DNA from: Pseudomonas sp. ML96
Lineage (GTDB): Bacteria; Pseudomonadota; Gammaproteobacteria; Pseudomonadales; Pseudomonadaceae
Reading direction: 5' to 3'
NCBI RefSeq assembly: GCF_000761545.1
Contig: NZ_JPMY01000046.1
Span: 88,976 to 152,975 of the forward strand
DNA length: 64,000 bases
In this document: positions 1 through 7,067 of the stretch, piece after piece
Layout of the letters: each line of letters begins with the position of its first letter
How positions within the stretch are numbered: the stretch's first letter is position 1
The notes under the pieces: generated by a model
Seen by the model: the letters and a program-made list of their open reading frames with translations, nothing else
What the model was told of the DNA's origin: nothing
Database searches by the model: none
Translations under genes and position numbers: made by a program

Positions 1-105
1 GCGCAGGCCGAGGGTGGCCTTGCTGTCTTCGATGAAGCCACCGGCGGAAGCCTGCTGCGCGACTGCAGCAAGGGCGACGGCGAGGGCCAGGGTCGACTTG
101 TTCAT
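1..105 (-). CDS. OprD-family outer membrane porin, N-terminal fragment cut by window edge
   Basis: Only the first 35 codons lie in the window. They give a signal peptide (MNKSTLALAVALAAVAQQASA) followed by GGFIEDSKATLGLR, the usual mature start of OprD-family porins, which take up small organic molecules across the outer membrane. A good ribosome site (GGAGCACC) sits just before the ATG. The gene runs off the left edge and is divergent from the sulfonate-type binding protein, so a role in uptake of organosulfur compounds is plausible but inferred. The substrate cannot be judged from the fragment. Confidence 0.85.
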   Translation of the reverse strand, partial: MNKSTLALAVALAAVAQQASAGGFIEDSKATLGLR

Positions 106-440
106 GAGGTGCTCCAGGTATTTTCTTGGTCTGCTTGTGGGCTTGGGGTCACTGCCCCTTGTAGTTATTCGGCTCGGTGCAATGCTCCGGCACCGGCTTG
201 GCGGCAAATGTATGAGATTTTGGTAAGCCCAAAAAAGAATTATTTTTCAGTTTTATGAAACAAAAAGGAATATATCGTGACCAACTGGTCTATAAGCTAA
301 TTCCTGAAAATTATTTGCTGGCTGTTTTTTAGATCGACTAGATTTCATCGACCGGACCACCGGACTTCTCGCTTCTCCACCCGAAGTTTCCGTGTTCCGC
401 CGCCTCGTCATGGCCGGGACGCCCTATCGAGAGCCCCACC
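106..440. promoter_or_regulatory. AT-rich divergent control region with nested inverted repeats
   Basis: This 335-bp gap carries no convincing gene. Bases about 200-345 are far more AT-rich than the surroundings. It contains a dyad GACCA-AC-TGGTC at 279-290, nested almost symmetrically inside AGGAAT (266-271) and ATTCCT (300-305). The AAGGAATA at 265-272 matches the half-site of two longer dyads at 4326-4355 and 5516-5545. It probably controls both the porin and the binding-protein gene. CysB or an SfnR-type activator are the obvious candidates, by context only. I found no sigma-54 -24/-12 element with correct spacing. Confidence 0.5.
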
Positions 441-1415
441 ATGTCCCGTCATCCCCTATCCCGCCGCACCCTGCTCGGCCTCGGCCTGAGTCTCGGCCTG
501 CTCGCCGCCGTACCCGCCCAGGCGGAAACCGCGCTGCGCATCGGCTACCAGAAATCCTCCACCTTGATCAGCCTGCTGAAGAGCCAGGGCAACCTGGAAA
601 AAGCCCTGGCCGCCCATGACATCAAGGTCAGCTGGCATGAGTTCGCCAGCGGCCAGCCGCTGCTTGAGGCGCTCAACGTCGGCAACGTGGATATTTCCGC
701 GGACGTCGCCGACACCGTGCCGGTATTCGCCCAGGCCGCCGGCGCGCAGCTCGCCTACTTCGCCCGCGAGACGCCCTCGCCGTCCGCCCAGGCGATTCTC
801 GTGCGCGAAGGCTCGCCACTGCAGAACCTGGCCGAGCTCAAGGGCAAGAAGGTGGCAGTGACCAAGGCTGCCGGCGCCCACTACCTGCTGATCGCCGCGC
901 TGGCCAAAGCCAACCTGAAATTCAGCGATATCCAGCCGGCCTACCTGACGCCCGCCGACGGCCGCGCCGCCTTCGAGAACGGCAAGGTCGACGCCTGGGT
1001 GATCTGGGAACCCTTCCTCAGCGCCGCCCAGCGCCAGCTGCCAACCCGCACCCTGGCGAGCAGCCAGGGCCTGGCCAGCTACCAGCGCTACTACCTGACC
1101 AGCACCCGCTTCGCCAAGGAGCACCCGCAGGTGCTGCAGACCGTCTACGGAGAGCTGGCCAAGGCCGGCAAGTGGCTACGCGCGAACCCGGCCGAGGCAG
1201 CGAAGATCCTCGGCCCGCTGTGGGGCAACCTCGATCCCGCCATCGTCGAGCAGGCCAACAGCCGTCGCAGCTATGAAGTCCGTCCGGTAGAGAAGAACGG
1301 CCTGGGCGAACAGCAGAAGATCGCCGACGCCTTCTTCGCCGAGGGCCTGCTGCCCAAGCGCGTGAATGCCAGCGACGTCGCCGTCTGGCAGCCGGAGCCG
1401 CGCGATGCCCAGTGA
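441..1415 (+). CDS. Aliphatic-sulfonate-type ABC transporter substrate-binding protein (SsuA-like)
   Basis: The 324-residue protein is a periplasmic binding protein of the SsuA/TauA/NMT1 class. It starts with an export signal whose n-region carries a double arginine (SRRTLLGLGLSLGLLAA), cleaved near AQA-ETALRIGY. Typical family segments follow: IGYQKSSTLISLLKSQG, the NVGNVDISADVADTVP stretch, and VDAWVIWEPF near residue 190. The family binds alkanesulfonates, taurine or similar anions and passes them to an inner-membrane permease. No permease or ATPase gene is adjacent, so it must use components encoded elsewhere or left of the window. The next gene overlaps its last 11 bases, so the two are probably translated together. 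Confidence 0.88.
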   Translation: MSRHPLSRRTLLGLGLSLGLLAAVPAQAETALRIGYQKSSTLISLLKSQGNLEKALAAHDIKVSWHEFASGQPLLEALNVGNVDISADVADTVPVFAQAAGAQLAYFARETPSPSAQAILVREGSPLQNLAELKGKKVAVTKAAGAHYLLIAALAKANLKFSDIQPAYLTPADGRAAFENGKVDAWVIWEPFLSAAQRQLPTRTLASSQGLASYQRYYLTSTRFAKEHPQVLQTVYGELAKAGKWLRANPAEAAKILGPLWGNLDPAIVEQANSRRSYEVRPVEKNGLGEQQKIADAFFAEGLLPKRVNASDVAVWQPEPRDAQ

Positions 1416-2625
1416 AGCCCGGCAACTGCACCCCAACGCCGAGACGCTGCTCGATGCGCGGCTGTTCCCGGTCGACTTCGGCAATCTCACCGCCAAGGTC
1501 GAGCGCCTGGCGCGCAAGCTCGGCGAGAACGCGGTCGCGCGAGATCGCCAGGGCGGCCATGCGCGCGCCGAACGCGAGCTGATCCGCGACAGCGGCCTGC
1601 TCAGCCTGGCCATCCCGCAACGCTTCGACGGCCAGGAAAAGTCCTGGCCGGAGATCTACCGCATCGTCCGCCACCTGGCCGCCGCCGACAGCTCGCTGGC
1701 CCACCTGTTCGCCTTCAACCACCTGCAGGTGGCGACCATCCTCCTGCACGGCAGCGCCGAGCAGCAGCGCCACTGGCTGACCCGCGCGGTGCGCGAGCGC
1801 TGGTTCTGGGGCAACGCCACCAACGGCCGCGACCTGGGCCTGAGCCTGGAGGCGCGTGAGGAACACTTCGAGCTGAACGGGCGCAAGTCGTTCTGCTCCG
1901 GCGCCCTCGGCGCCGACGCGCTGGTGGTCAGCGCGCCACGCGGCGCCAGCGAGCGGGTATTCGTCGTACTGCCGGCGCAGCGTGAAGGCCTGGCGATCAA
2001 CGACGACTGGGACGCCTTCGGCCAGCGCCAGACCGACAGCGGCACGGTGCAGTTCGAGAACGTCTTCGTCGACCGCGACGAGCTGCTGCTCTCCGGCGGC
2101 CAGAGCCCGCGCAGCAGCCTGCGGGTCTGCGTGTCGCAGCTGATCCTCACCCAGCTCTACCTGGGCAACGCCCAGGGCGCATTGGACGGCGCGCTGCGCT
2201 ACGTGCGCGAGCAGGCGCGACCATGGGCCGGTGCCGGCGTCGAAGCCGCGGTGGAAGACCCCTTTATCCAGAAACGCTATGGCGAGTTGTGGCTGCTCTA
2301 TCGCGGCGCCCTGCTGCAGGCCGAACTGGCCGCCGAGCGCCTGCAGCAAGCCTGGGACAAGCCTGCGCTGGGCACTGCGGAACGCGGCGAGGTGGCTCTG
2401 CTGATCGCCGAAGCAAGGGTCGCCTCGGCGCGCGCGGCGCTGGAGATCACCAGCCAGGTGTTCGAGACCATGGGCGCCCGTTCGACCGCCTCGCGCTATG
2501 GCTTCGACCGCTTCTGGCGCAATGTGCGGGTGCACAGCCTGCATGACCCGCTGGACTACAAGGTGCGCGACATCGGCCAATGGCTGACCAGCGGCGTAGC
2601 GCCGACGCCCTCGCTGTATTCCTGA
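1405..2625 (+). CDS. SfnC/DszC-like acyl-CoA-dehydrogenase-fold flavin-dependent monooxygenase
   Basis: This is an about 406-residue acyl-CoA dehydrogenase-fold protein. The ATG at 1405 overlaps the end of the binding-protein gene; an in-frame ATG at 1366 would add 13 Ser/Arg-rich residues and is less likely. The order RDSGLLSLAIPQRFDG, AAADSSLAHLFAFNHL, FWGNATNGRDLGL and the C-terminal TMGARSTASRYGFDRFWRNVRVHSLHDP resembles DszC, SfnC and related FMNH2-dependent enzymes that oxidise sulfur compounds, rather than beta-oxidation dehydrogenases. With the sulfonate binding protein and the sigma-54 activator this fits a sulfur-scavenging role. The substrate is unknown. No dedicated flavin reductase gene is next to it. 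Confidence 0.8.
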   Translation: MPSEARQLHPNAETLLDARLFPVDFGNLTAKVERLARKLGENAVARDRQGGHARAERELIRDSGLLSLAIPQRFDGQEKSWPEIYRIVRHLAAADSSLAHLFAFNHLQVATILLHGSAEQQRHWLTRAVRERWFWGNATNGRDLGLSLEAREEHFELNGRKSFCSGALGADALVVSAPRGASERVFVVLPAQREGLAINDDWDAFGQRQTDSGTVQFENVFVDRDELLLSGGQSPRSSLRVCVSQLILTQLYLGNAQGALDGALRYVREQARPWAGAGVEAAVEDPFIQKRYGELWLLYRGALLQAELAAERLQQAWDKPALGTAERGEVALLIAEARVASARAALEITSQVFETMGARSTASRYGFDRFWRNVRVHSLHDPLDYKVRDIGQWLTSGVAPTPSLYS

Positions 2626-2637
2626 CAGGCAACTGAA

Positions 2638-2671
2638 GCGGGAGCCGTCCATCTGGGCGGCTCCCGCTTTT
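2638..2671 (+). terminator. Intrinsic terminator between convergent genes
   Basis: GCGGGAGCCG (2638-2647) pairs perfectly with CGGCTCCCGC (2658-2667), followed by TTTT. It lies between the convergent SfnC-like gene and the sigma-54 activator. It also shows that the activator gene truly ends before this hairpin. Confidence 0.85.
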
Positions 2672-2675
2672 GCAT

Positions 2676-3584
2676 TCAGCCGGCAGCCAGCAGTGCCTGC
2701 AGCCGCGCGCGCTCCTCACCGCTCAGACGAGGCAGCTGGCGTTCGATGCTGTGCAGCGGCTCCTCCAGTGGCAGGTTGAGGTGCTCCGGCAGGATCTCCT
2801 CGTCGCCACTGACCAGCAGGGCGAAGTGGATGACGTTCTCCAGCTCGCGGGTATTGCCGTGCCAGGGATGGCTCTCCAGAGCCGTCTGCGCGGCCGCGCC
2901 TATCTGCGGAATCGGAAGACCCAGGCGCTGGGCATAGATGCCGAGGAAGTATTCGGCCAGCGGCAGGATGTCGCCGGGCCGCTCGCGCAGAGCCGGCAAC
3001 GGCAGGCGGCCGTCGTCGAGGTAATGCAGCAGGCGTTCGTTGAACTTGCCGGCGGCCACTGCCTGGGCCAGGTCGATGCTGGTCGCCGCGACCAGGCGCA
3101 CATCCACGGGCGTGGCATGCGCACTGCCGACACGCAGCACCTCGCGGGTCTCCAAGGCGGCCAGCAGCTTGTCCTGCAGGGCCAGCGGCAAATCGCCGAT
3201 CTCGTCCAGGTAGAGGGTGCCGCCGTTGGCCGAGCCGAACCAGCCGGCGCGGCTGCTGGCGGCGCCGGAATAGGCGCCGGCGGCGTGGCCAAACAGCTCG
3301 GCCTCACCCCACTGCGGGCTAATGGCGCCGCAACTGACGGCGACGAACAGGCCGCCGCGCTCGCTCTCGCGGTGGATATGCCGGGCCAGCAGCTCCTTGC
3401 CGGTACCGGTCTCGCCGCTGATCAGCACCGGCAGTTCGGCCGCAGCCAGGGCATTGGCCCGTTCGCGCAGCTGGCGCGAGCGCGGGTCGACGAACACCAG
3501 CGCCTTGGCGCGGATGCTCAGTGGGCTCTTCTCGGTATCGGCAAAGGTCAGCAGGGCCTGCTGAGGGGAGGCGGGGCGGCTCAT
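2676..3584 (-). CDS. Sigma-54 interaction (AAA+) activator lacking an HTH domain, SfnR-like
   Basis: The 302-residue protein is essentially a lone AAA+ sigma-54 activation domain. Walker A is GETGTGKE at about 57-64, the sigma-54 contact loop is GAYSGA at about 103-108 (consensus GAFTGA), and Walker B is GGTLYLDEIGDL at about 121-132. WHGNTRELENVIHF marks the C-terminal subdomain. There is no N-terminal receiver or sensor domain, as in SfnR of the organosulfur pathway. Unusually the protein stops at LQALLAAG, where a Fis-type helix-turn-helix should follow. The terminator hairpin directly downstream excludes a nearby frameshift. It may act without specific DNA binding or with a partner protein. 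Convergent with the SfnC-like gene. Confidence 0.85.
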   Translation of the reverse strand: MSRPASPQQALLTFADTEKSPLSIRAKALVFVDPRSRQLRERANALAAAELPVLISGETGTGKELLARHIHRESERGGLFVAVSCGAISPQWGEAELFGHAAGAYSGAASSRAGWFGSANGGTLYLDEIGDLPLALQDKLLAALETREVLRVGSAHATPVDVRLVAATSIDLAQAVAAGKFNERLLHYLDDGRLPLPALRERPGDILPLAEYFLGIYAQRLGLPIPQIGAAAQTALESHPWHGNTRELENVIHFALLVSGDEEILPEHLNLPLEEPLHSIERQLPRLSGEERARLQALLAAG

Positions 3585-3685
3585 GGGGCAATCTCTTGTC
3601 GAGGTGAGCCGGCGCCGGGCGGCGGCTCAGATAGGAATGGGATGGTGTCGCCGCGCGCGCAGGCGCGACACGCGGGGACAAGGGC

Positions 3686-4267
3686 TCATGCGCGCAGGCG
3701 CTCCAGCTGTTCGATCTGCCGTTGCAGGCGGTACAGGTAGGCGAAACCCTGTTCCCAGCGCTGGTGGCCGGACTTCACGTTGATGTGCCCGGCGCCCGGC
3801 AGGATCGCCGCCTGGGCGCCCCAGTCGCGAGCCATCTGCAGGGCACGCGCGGCACTGGCGGCGTGGTCGTTGTCCGAGCCCACCAGCAGGCTGGGGAACG
3901 GCAGCAATTCGCGGGAGATCGGGGCGAAACCCTGCAGGGCCTCGGGGCAGTTGGCGCGCTCGACATCAGCCGGCGCCACCAGCAGGGCGCCACGCACCTT
4001 GCGCAGCGAACTCAGCGGCGCCTGGGCGGCCCAGCGGGCGACGGTGATGCAACCCAGGCTGTGCGCCACCAGGATCAGCGGGCCGCGGGCGGCGACCACG
4101 CGCTGTTCGAGCGCGGCAACCCAGTTGTGCGGATCGGGATTGTTCCAGTCCGCCTGCTCGACCCGGCTAGCGTGCGGCAGGCTGCGCTGCCAGTGGCTCT
4201 GCCAATGGTCGTCCGGCGAACCCTGCCATCCCGGCAGGATCAGGTAACTGGTGGTCTGGCTGGCCAT
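3686..4267 (-). CDS. RBBP9/YdeN-family serine (alpha/beta) hydrolase
   Basis: The 193-residue protein is a small alpha/beta hydrolase. It opens with TSYLILPGWQGSPDDHWQSHW, typical of the RBBP9/YdeN family, and has the nucleophile elbow AHSLGC with the catalytic Ser. GSDNDHAASA and GAGHINVKSGH carry the expected Asp and His of the triad. There is no signal peptide, so it should be cytoplasmic. Substrates of this family are mostly unknown. A 30-bp dyad lies 59-88 bp upstream of the ATG and matches one before the YezD gene, suggesting it belongs to the same sulfur-starvation response. Confidence 0.85.
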   Translation of the reverse strand: MASQTTSYLILPGWQGSPDDHWQSHWQRSLPHASRVEQADWNNPDPHNWVAALEQRVVAARGPLILVAHSLGCITVARWAAQAPLSSLRKVRGALLVAPADVERANCPEALQGFAPISRELLPFPSLLVGSDNDHAASAARALQMARDWGAQAAILPGAGHINVKSGHQRWEQGFAYLYRLQRQIEQLERLRA

Positions 4268-4325
4268 GGTGGGCCTCCTTCATAACGTTCCGGAGGCCAG
4301 TCTAGGCAGGGAGAGATCGAGTGTT

Positions 4326-4355
4326 AAGGAATAAGAATTCATTTGCTTATTCCTT
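4326..4355. promoter_or_regulatory. 30-bp perfect inverted repeat, candidate operator (copy 1)
   Basis: AAGGAATAAG (4326-4335) and CTTATTCCTT (4346-4355) form a perfect 10-bp inverted repeat with a 10-nt centre, upstream of the hydrolase and downstream of the diguanylate cyclase. It fits AARGAATA-N14-TATTCYTT, shared with the site at 5516-5545. There is no U-tract, so an operator is likelier than a terminator. A LysR-type sulfur regulator such as CysB is inferred. Confidence 0.5.
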
Positions 4356-4366
4356 TGTGCACAAAT

Positions 4367-5374
4367 TCAGCCCAGTACGATGCAGTCCTTGCCCTGCCGC
4401 TTGGCCTGGTACATGGCCGCATCCGCCCGCGCGTAAAGGTCGTCCAGCTCGTCGCCCTCGCCGAGCACGGTGATGCCCTGGCTGATGGTCACGCCGAAAC
4501 TGCCCTCGTCGGCGGGGAACTGCAGACGCTGCACCTCGCGCTGCAGACGCTCGGCCACCTGGCGCGCCTGCGTCGCATCGCAGTTGGGGAAGATCACCGC
4601 GAACTCCTCGCCGCCGATGCGCCCGAACAGATCGTCGCGGCGCACCACGTAGGCGCCGCAGTGGGCCACGCGCTGCAGCACACGATCGCCCATCTGGTGG
4701 CCATGGCCGTCGTTGATCTTCTTGAAGTCGTCGATATCCAGCAGCAGGAAGGCCAGCGGCCGGCTATTGGCCTGGGCCTCGGCGAACAGCTGCTCGGCAT
4801 GCTCGAAGAAGTGCCGGCGATTACTCGCGCCGGTCAGCACGTCGCTGGTGGCCAGGCGGTGCAGTTCGCTCTGCAGGGCCTTCTTCTCGGTGATGTCCTC
4901 GGCGATGCCGACAATCAGCGATTGCCCGCCGAACAGGTTGGGCGGGCTGATGAAGCACTTGTCGCTGAGCCAGCGCACCTCGCCATCGGCGCGAATGATG
5001 CGGTACTCGCGCTGCTCCACCGAGCCGACCTCGAGCACCGACTGCAGGCTCTGCTCGGCGTACTCCATGTCGTCCGGGTAGATGCTGTTGCGCCACTCGT
5101 CGAAGTCGGACAGCAGCAGCGCGGCACTGCGGCCGAACACGCGCTCGTAGGCCGGGCTGACGTAGACCATCTTCTGCTGTTCCCAGTCGAAGGCCCACAG
5201 CACGGCATTGACGCTGCCCAGCAGGCTGCTGACCAGCAGTTCACGTTCGCGCAGGCGCTCGACCTCGCCCCGGCTGTGCAACAGCGCCAGGGTAAGAGTC
5301 TCCAGCTCGCTGGGAGCCTGCTCGTTGTCGTCCATCGGACGCCGCCTCGTGAGATTCATCGCTACTGGGTTCAT
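4367..5374 (-). CDS. PAS-GGDEF diguanylate cyclase
   Basis: This 335-residue cytoplasmic protein makes cyclic di-GMP. A short predicted helix (residues 22-48) precedes a PAS fold (about 50-165; VLWAFDWEQQKMVYVSPAYERVFG to GIAEDITEKK), then a GGDEF domain with DVLTGASNRR and the active-site GGEEF at about 254-258. The product-inhibition I-site RxxD is intact (RRDD at 245-248, five residues before GGEEF), so activity should be feedback-controlled. No haem or flavin signature is obvious in the PAS domain. A second in-frame ATG six codons downstream is an alternative start. It sits between sulfur-related genes, so sulfur status could feed into c-di-GMP; that is speculation from position. Confidence 0.92.
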   Translation of the reverse strand: MNPVAMNLTRRRPMDDNEQAPSELETLTLALLHSRGEVERLRERELLVSSLLGSVNAVLWAFDWEQQKMVYVSPAYERVFGRSAALLLSDFDEWRNSIYPDDMEYAEQSLQSVLEVGSVEQREYRIIRADGEVRWLSDKCFISPPNLFGGQSLIVGIAEDITEKKALQSELHRLATSDVLTGASNRRHFFEHAEQLFAEAQANSRPLAFLLLDIDDFKKINDGHGHQMGDRVLQRVAHCGAYVVRRDDLFGRIGGEEFAVIFPNCDATQARQVAERLQREVQRLQFPADEGSFGVTISQGITVLGEGDELDDLYARADAAMYQAKRQGKDCIVLG

Positions 5375-5515
5375 GGCTACAGACTATGCGCGCCAGCGCA
5401 CCGCTGGCGATGCCTGGGAAGCCTGCTTGTGACGAGCGGCAGGAATTTGAGTTCCGTCTTTAAGCGGCGGGAACCCGCGTGAAATTCTGCGGTATCAACG
5501 CCGATATATACTCAG

Positions 5516-5545
5516 AAAGAATAAATAAATCGTTAAATATTCTTT
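5516..5545. promoter_or_regulatory. 30-bp inverted repeat, candidate operator (copy 2) before yezD-sbp
   Basis: AAAGAATA (5516-5523) and TATTCTTT (5538-5545) are perfect inverted arms in an AT-rich stretch between the diguanylate cyclase and the YezD gene. Overall length and half-sites match the dyad at 4326-4355. It lies 72-101 bp upstream of the YezD start, as expected for a LysR-type activator. CysB is the natural candidate because the downstream genes import sulfate. Confidence 0.5.
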
Positions 5546-5616
5546 TTAAGCCTAAATCATCTCCCCCTAATATCCGCTCCACGCCCACCTCGGGCCCCAA
5601 TTCATAGGAGCAGATC

Positions 5617-5799
5617 ATGAGCGCCACTCTCAGAAGCGTCGAAGGCCAGGAAGAAGCCAGCATCCTGCGCGAAATCCAGTCCGCCCTGCACAACCTGCGC
5701 TTCGGCGCCGTCGAGATCACCGTGCACAACGGCCAGGTGGTGCAGATCGAACGCAAGGAAAAATTCCGCCTGCAGGCCCAGAACGGCAAGCAAGCCTGA
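5617..5799 (+). CDS. YezD-family (DUF2292) small protein
   Basis: The 60-residue protein matches the YezD/DUF2292 family: ILREIQSALHNLRFGAVEI then VHNGQVVQIERKEKFR. It is soluble, without a signal peptide. The biochemical role is not established. Family members commonly lie beside sulfate or sulfonate uptake genes, as here, 108 bp before the sulfate-binding protein. A clear ribosome site (ATAGGAG) supports the start. It is probably the first gene of the sulfate-uptake operon. Confidence 0.9.
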   Translation: MSATLRSVEGQEEASILREIQSALHNLRFGAVEITVHNGQVVQIERKEKFRLQAQNGKQA

Positions 5800-5907
5800 T
5801 TCACACCGAGCATCTCCCCGCTCCGGTCGTGCGCCGTAGACGCAGGCCGGGGCAAACCTCAGAACGCCAACACCCAAGAACAACACCGAGTATTCAGGAG
5901 TAGCACC

Positions 5908-6906
5908 ATGTCCATCCGTCGTTTCGCTCTGGCCGCCCTGGCCTCCGCCCTGTTCGCCGGCCAGGCCGCCGCGGCCACCGAACTGCTCAACGTGTCCTAC
6001 GACCCGACCCGCGAGCTGTATCAGGAATACAACGCTGCCTTTAACAAGTACTGGCAAGCCAAGGGCCACGAGGCCGTGACCGTACAGCAGTCGCATGGCG
6101 GCTCCGGCAAGCAGGCCCGCGCCGTGATCGACGGCCTCAAGGCTGACGTGGTGACCCTGGCCCTGGCCGGCGACATCGACGAACTGAACAAGCTCGGCAA
6201 GCTGATCCCCGAGGACTGGCAAGCCCGCCTGCCGCAATCCAGCACTCCTTACACCTCGACCATCGTGTTCCTGGTACGCAAGGGCAACCCGAAAGGCATC
6301 AAGGACTGGGGCGACCTGACCAAGAGCGGCGTGGAAGTCATCACCCCGAACCCGAAAACCAGCGGCGGTGCGCGCTGGAACTTCCTGGCCGCCTGGGCCT
6401 GGGCCAAGCAGCAGTACGGTAGCGAAGCCAAGGCGCAGGAATACGTGCAGGAGCTGTACAAGCACGTACCGGTGCTGGATACCGGCGCCCGCGGCTCGAC
6501 CATCACCTTCGTCAACAACAAGATCGGCGACGTGCTGCTGGCCTGGGAAAACGAAGCCTTCCTGGCTCTGAAAGAACAAGGTGGCGACCAGTTCGAGATC
6601 GTCGCACCGAGCCTGTCCATCCTGGCCGAGCCGCCGGTGGCCGTGGTCGACAAGAACGTCGACAAGAAAGGCACCCGCGAAGTCGCTACCGCCTACCTGC
6701 AGTACCTGTACAGCGAGGAAGGCCAGCGCATCGCCGCGAAGAACTTCTACCGTCCGCGTGACGAGAAGGTCGCCGCCGAGTTCACCAAGCAGTTCCCGAA
6801 CCTGAAACTGGTCACCATCGACAGCGATTTCGGTGGCTGGAAGAGCGCGCAGCCGAAGTTCTTCAACGACGGCGGTGTATTCGACCAGATCTACCAAGCT
6901 CAGTAA
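5908..6906 (+). CDS. sbp: Sulfate ABC transporter periplasmic sulfate-binding protein
   Basis: This 332-residue protein has a Sec signal peptide (ALAALASALFAGQAAAA) and the mature start TELLNVSYDPTRELYQEYN of Sbp/CysP proteins. QSHGGSGKQARAVIDGL, NPKTSGGARWNFLAAWAWA and DTGARGSTITF are the family anion-binding loops. It captures sulfate (possibly thiosulfate) in the periplasm for CysTWA. It is separated from cysT by a hairpin, which would let the binding protein be made in excess of the membrane subunits. Sbp and CysP cannot be separated with certainty by eye. Confidence 0.95.
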   Translation: MSIRRFALAALASALFAGQAAAATELLNVSYDPTRELYQEYNAAFNKYWQAKGHEAVTVQQSHGGSGKQARAVIDGLKADVVTLALAGDIDELNKLGKLIPEDWQARLPQSSTPYTSTIVFLVRKGNPKGIKDWGDLTKSGVEVITPNPKTSGGARWNFLAAWAWAKQQYGSEAKAQEYVQELYKHVPVLDTGARGSTITFVNNKIGDVLLAWENEAFLALKEQGGDQFEIVAPSLSILAEPPVAVVDKNVDKKGTREVATAYLQYLYSEEGQRIAAKNFYRPRDEKVAAEFTKQFPNLKLVTIDSDFGGWKSAQPKFFNDGGVFDQIYQAQ

Positions 6907-6963
6907 GTCCATGCCACGGGCCGACAGGGGTTAGAATCCCCGGCCCGGTAGCAGATAACGCAA

Positions 6964-6985
6964 GGGAAGCCTCGGCTTCCCTTCG
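6964..6985 (+). terminator. Intercistronic attenuator hairpin between sbp and cysT
   Basis: GGGAAGCC-TC-GGCTTCCC (6964-6981) is an 8-bp hairpin with only a short, interrupted T stretch after it. In this position it probably ends part of the transcription or stabilises the sbp mRNA end, giving more binding protein than permease. Confidence 0.6.
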
Positions 6986-7067
6986 TTGCGCCAAGGAAGC
7001 GGTGGCCACCGCCACCTTTTCCGAGCATTCCTGATTGCTCAACAACCAGGCAGATAAAGGACAGACA

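Noticed and set aside
181..215. Sigma-54 promoter for the porin gene (minus-strand GGTGCC...TTGCA)
   Set aside because: The GG-to-GC distance is 12 bases instead of 10.
456..2652. Long minus-strand open frames opposite the SsuA-like and SfnC-like genes
   Set aside because: They are GC-rich shadows with repetitive Ala/Gly/Gln/Arg composition and no domain; the plus-strand genes have clear family motifs.
3644..3670. Terminator between the hydrolase and the sigma-54 activator
   Set aside because: GTGTCGC/GCGACAC can pair, but there is no T-run on either strand and the GC repeats make pairing likely by chance.
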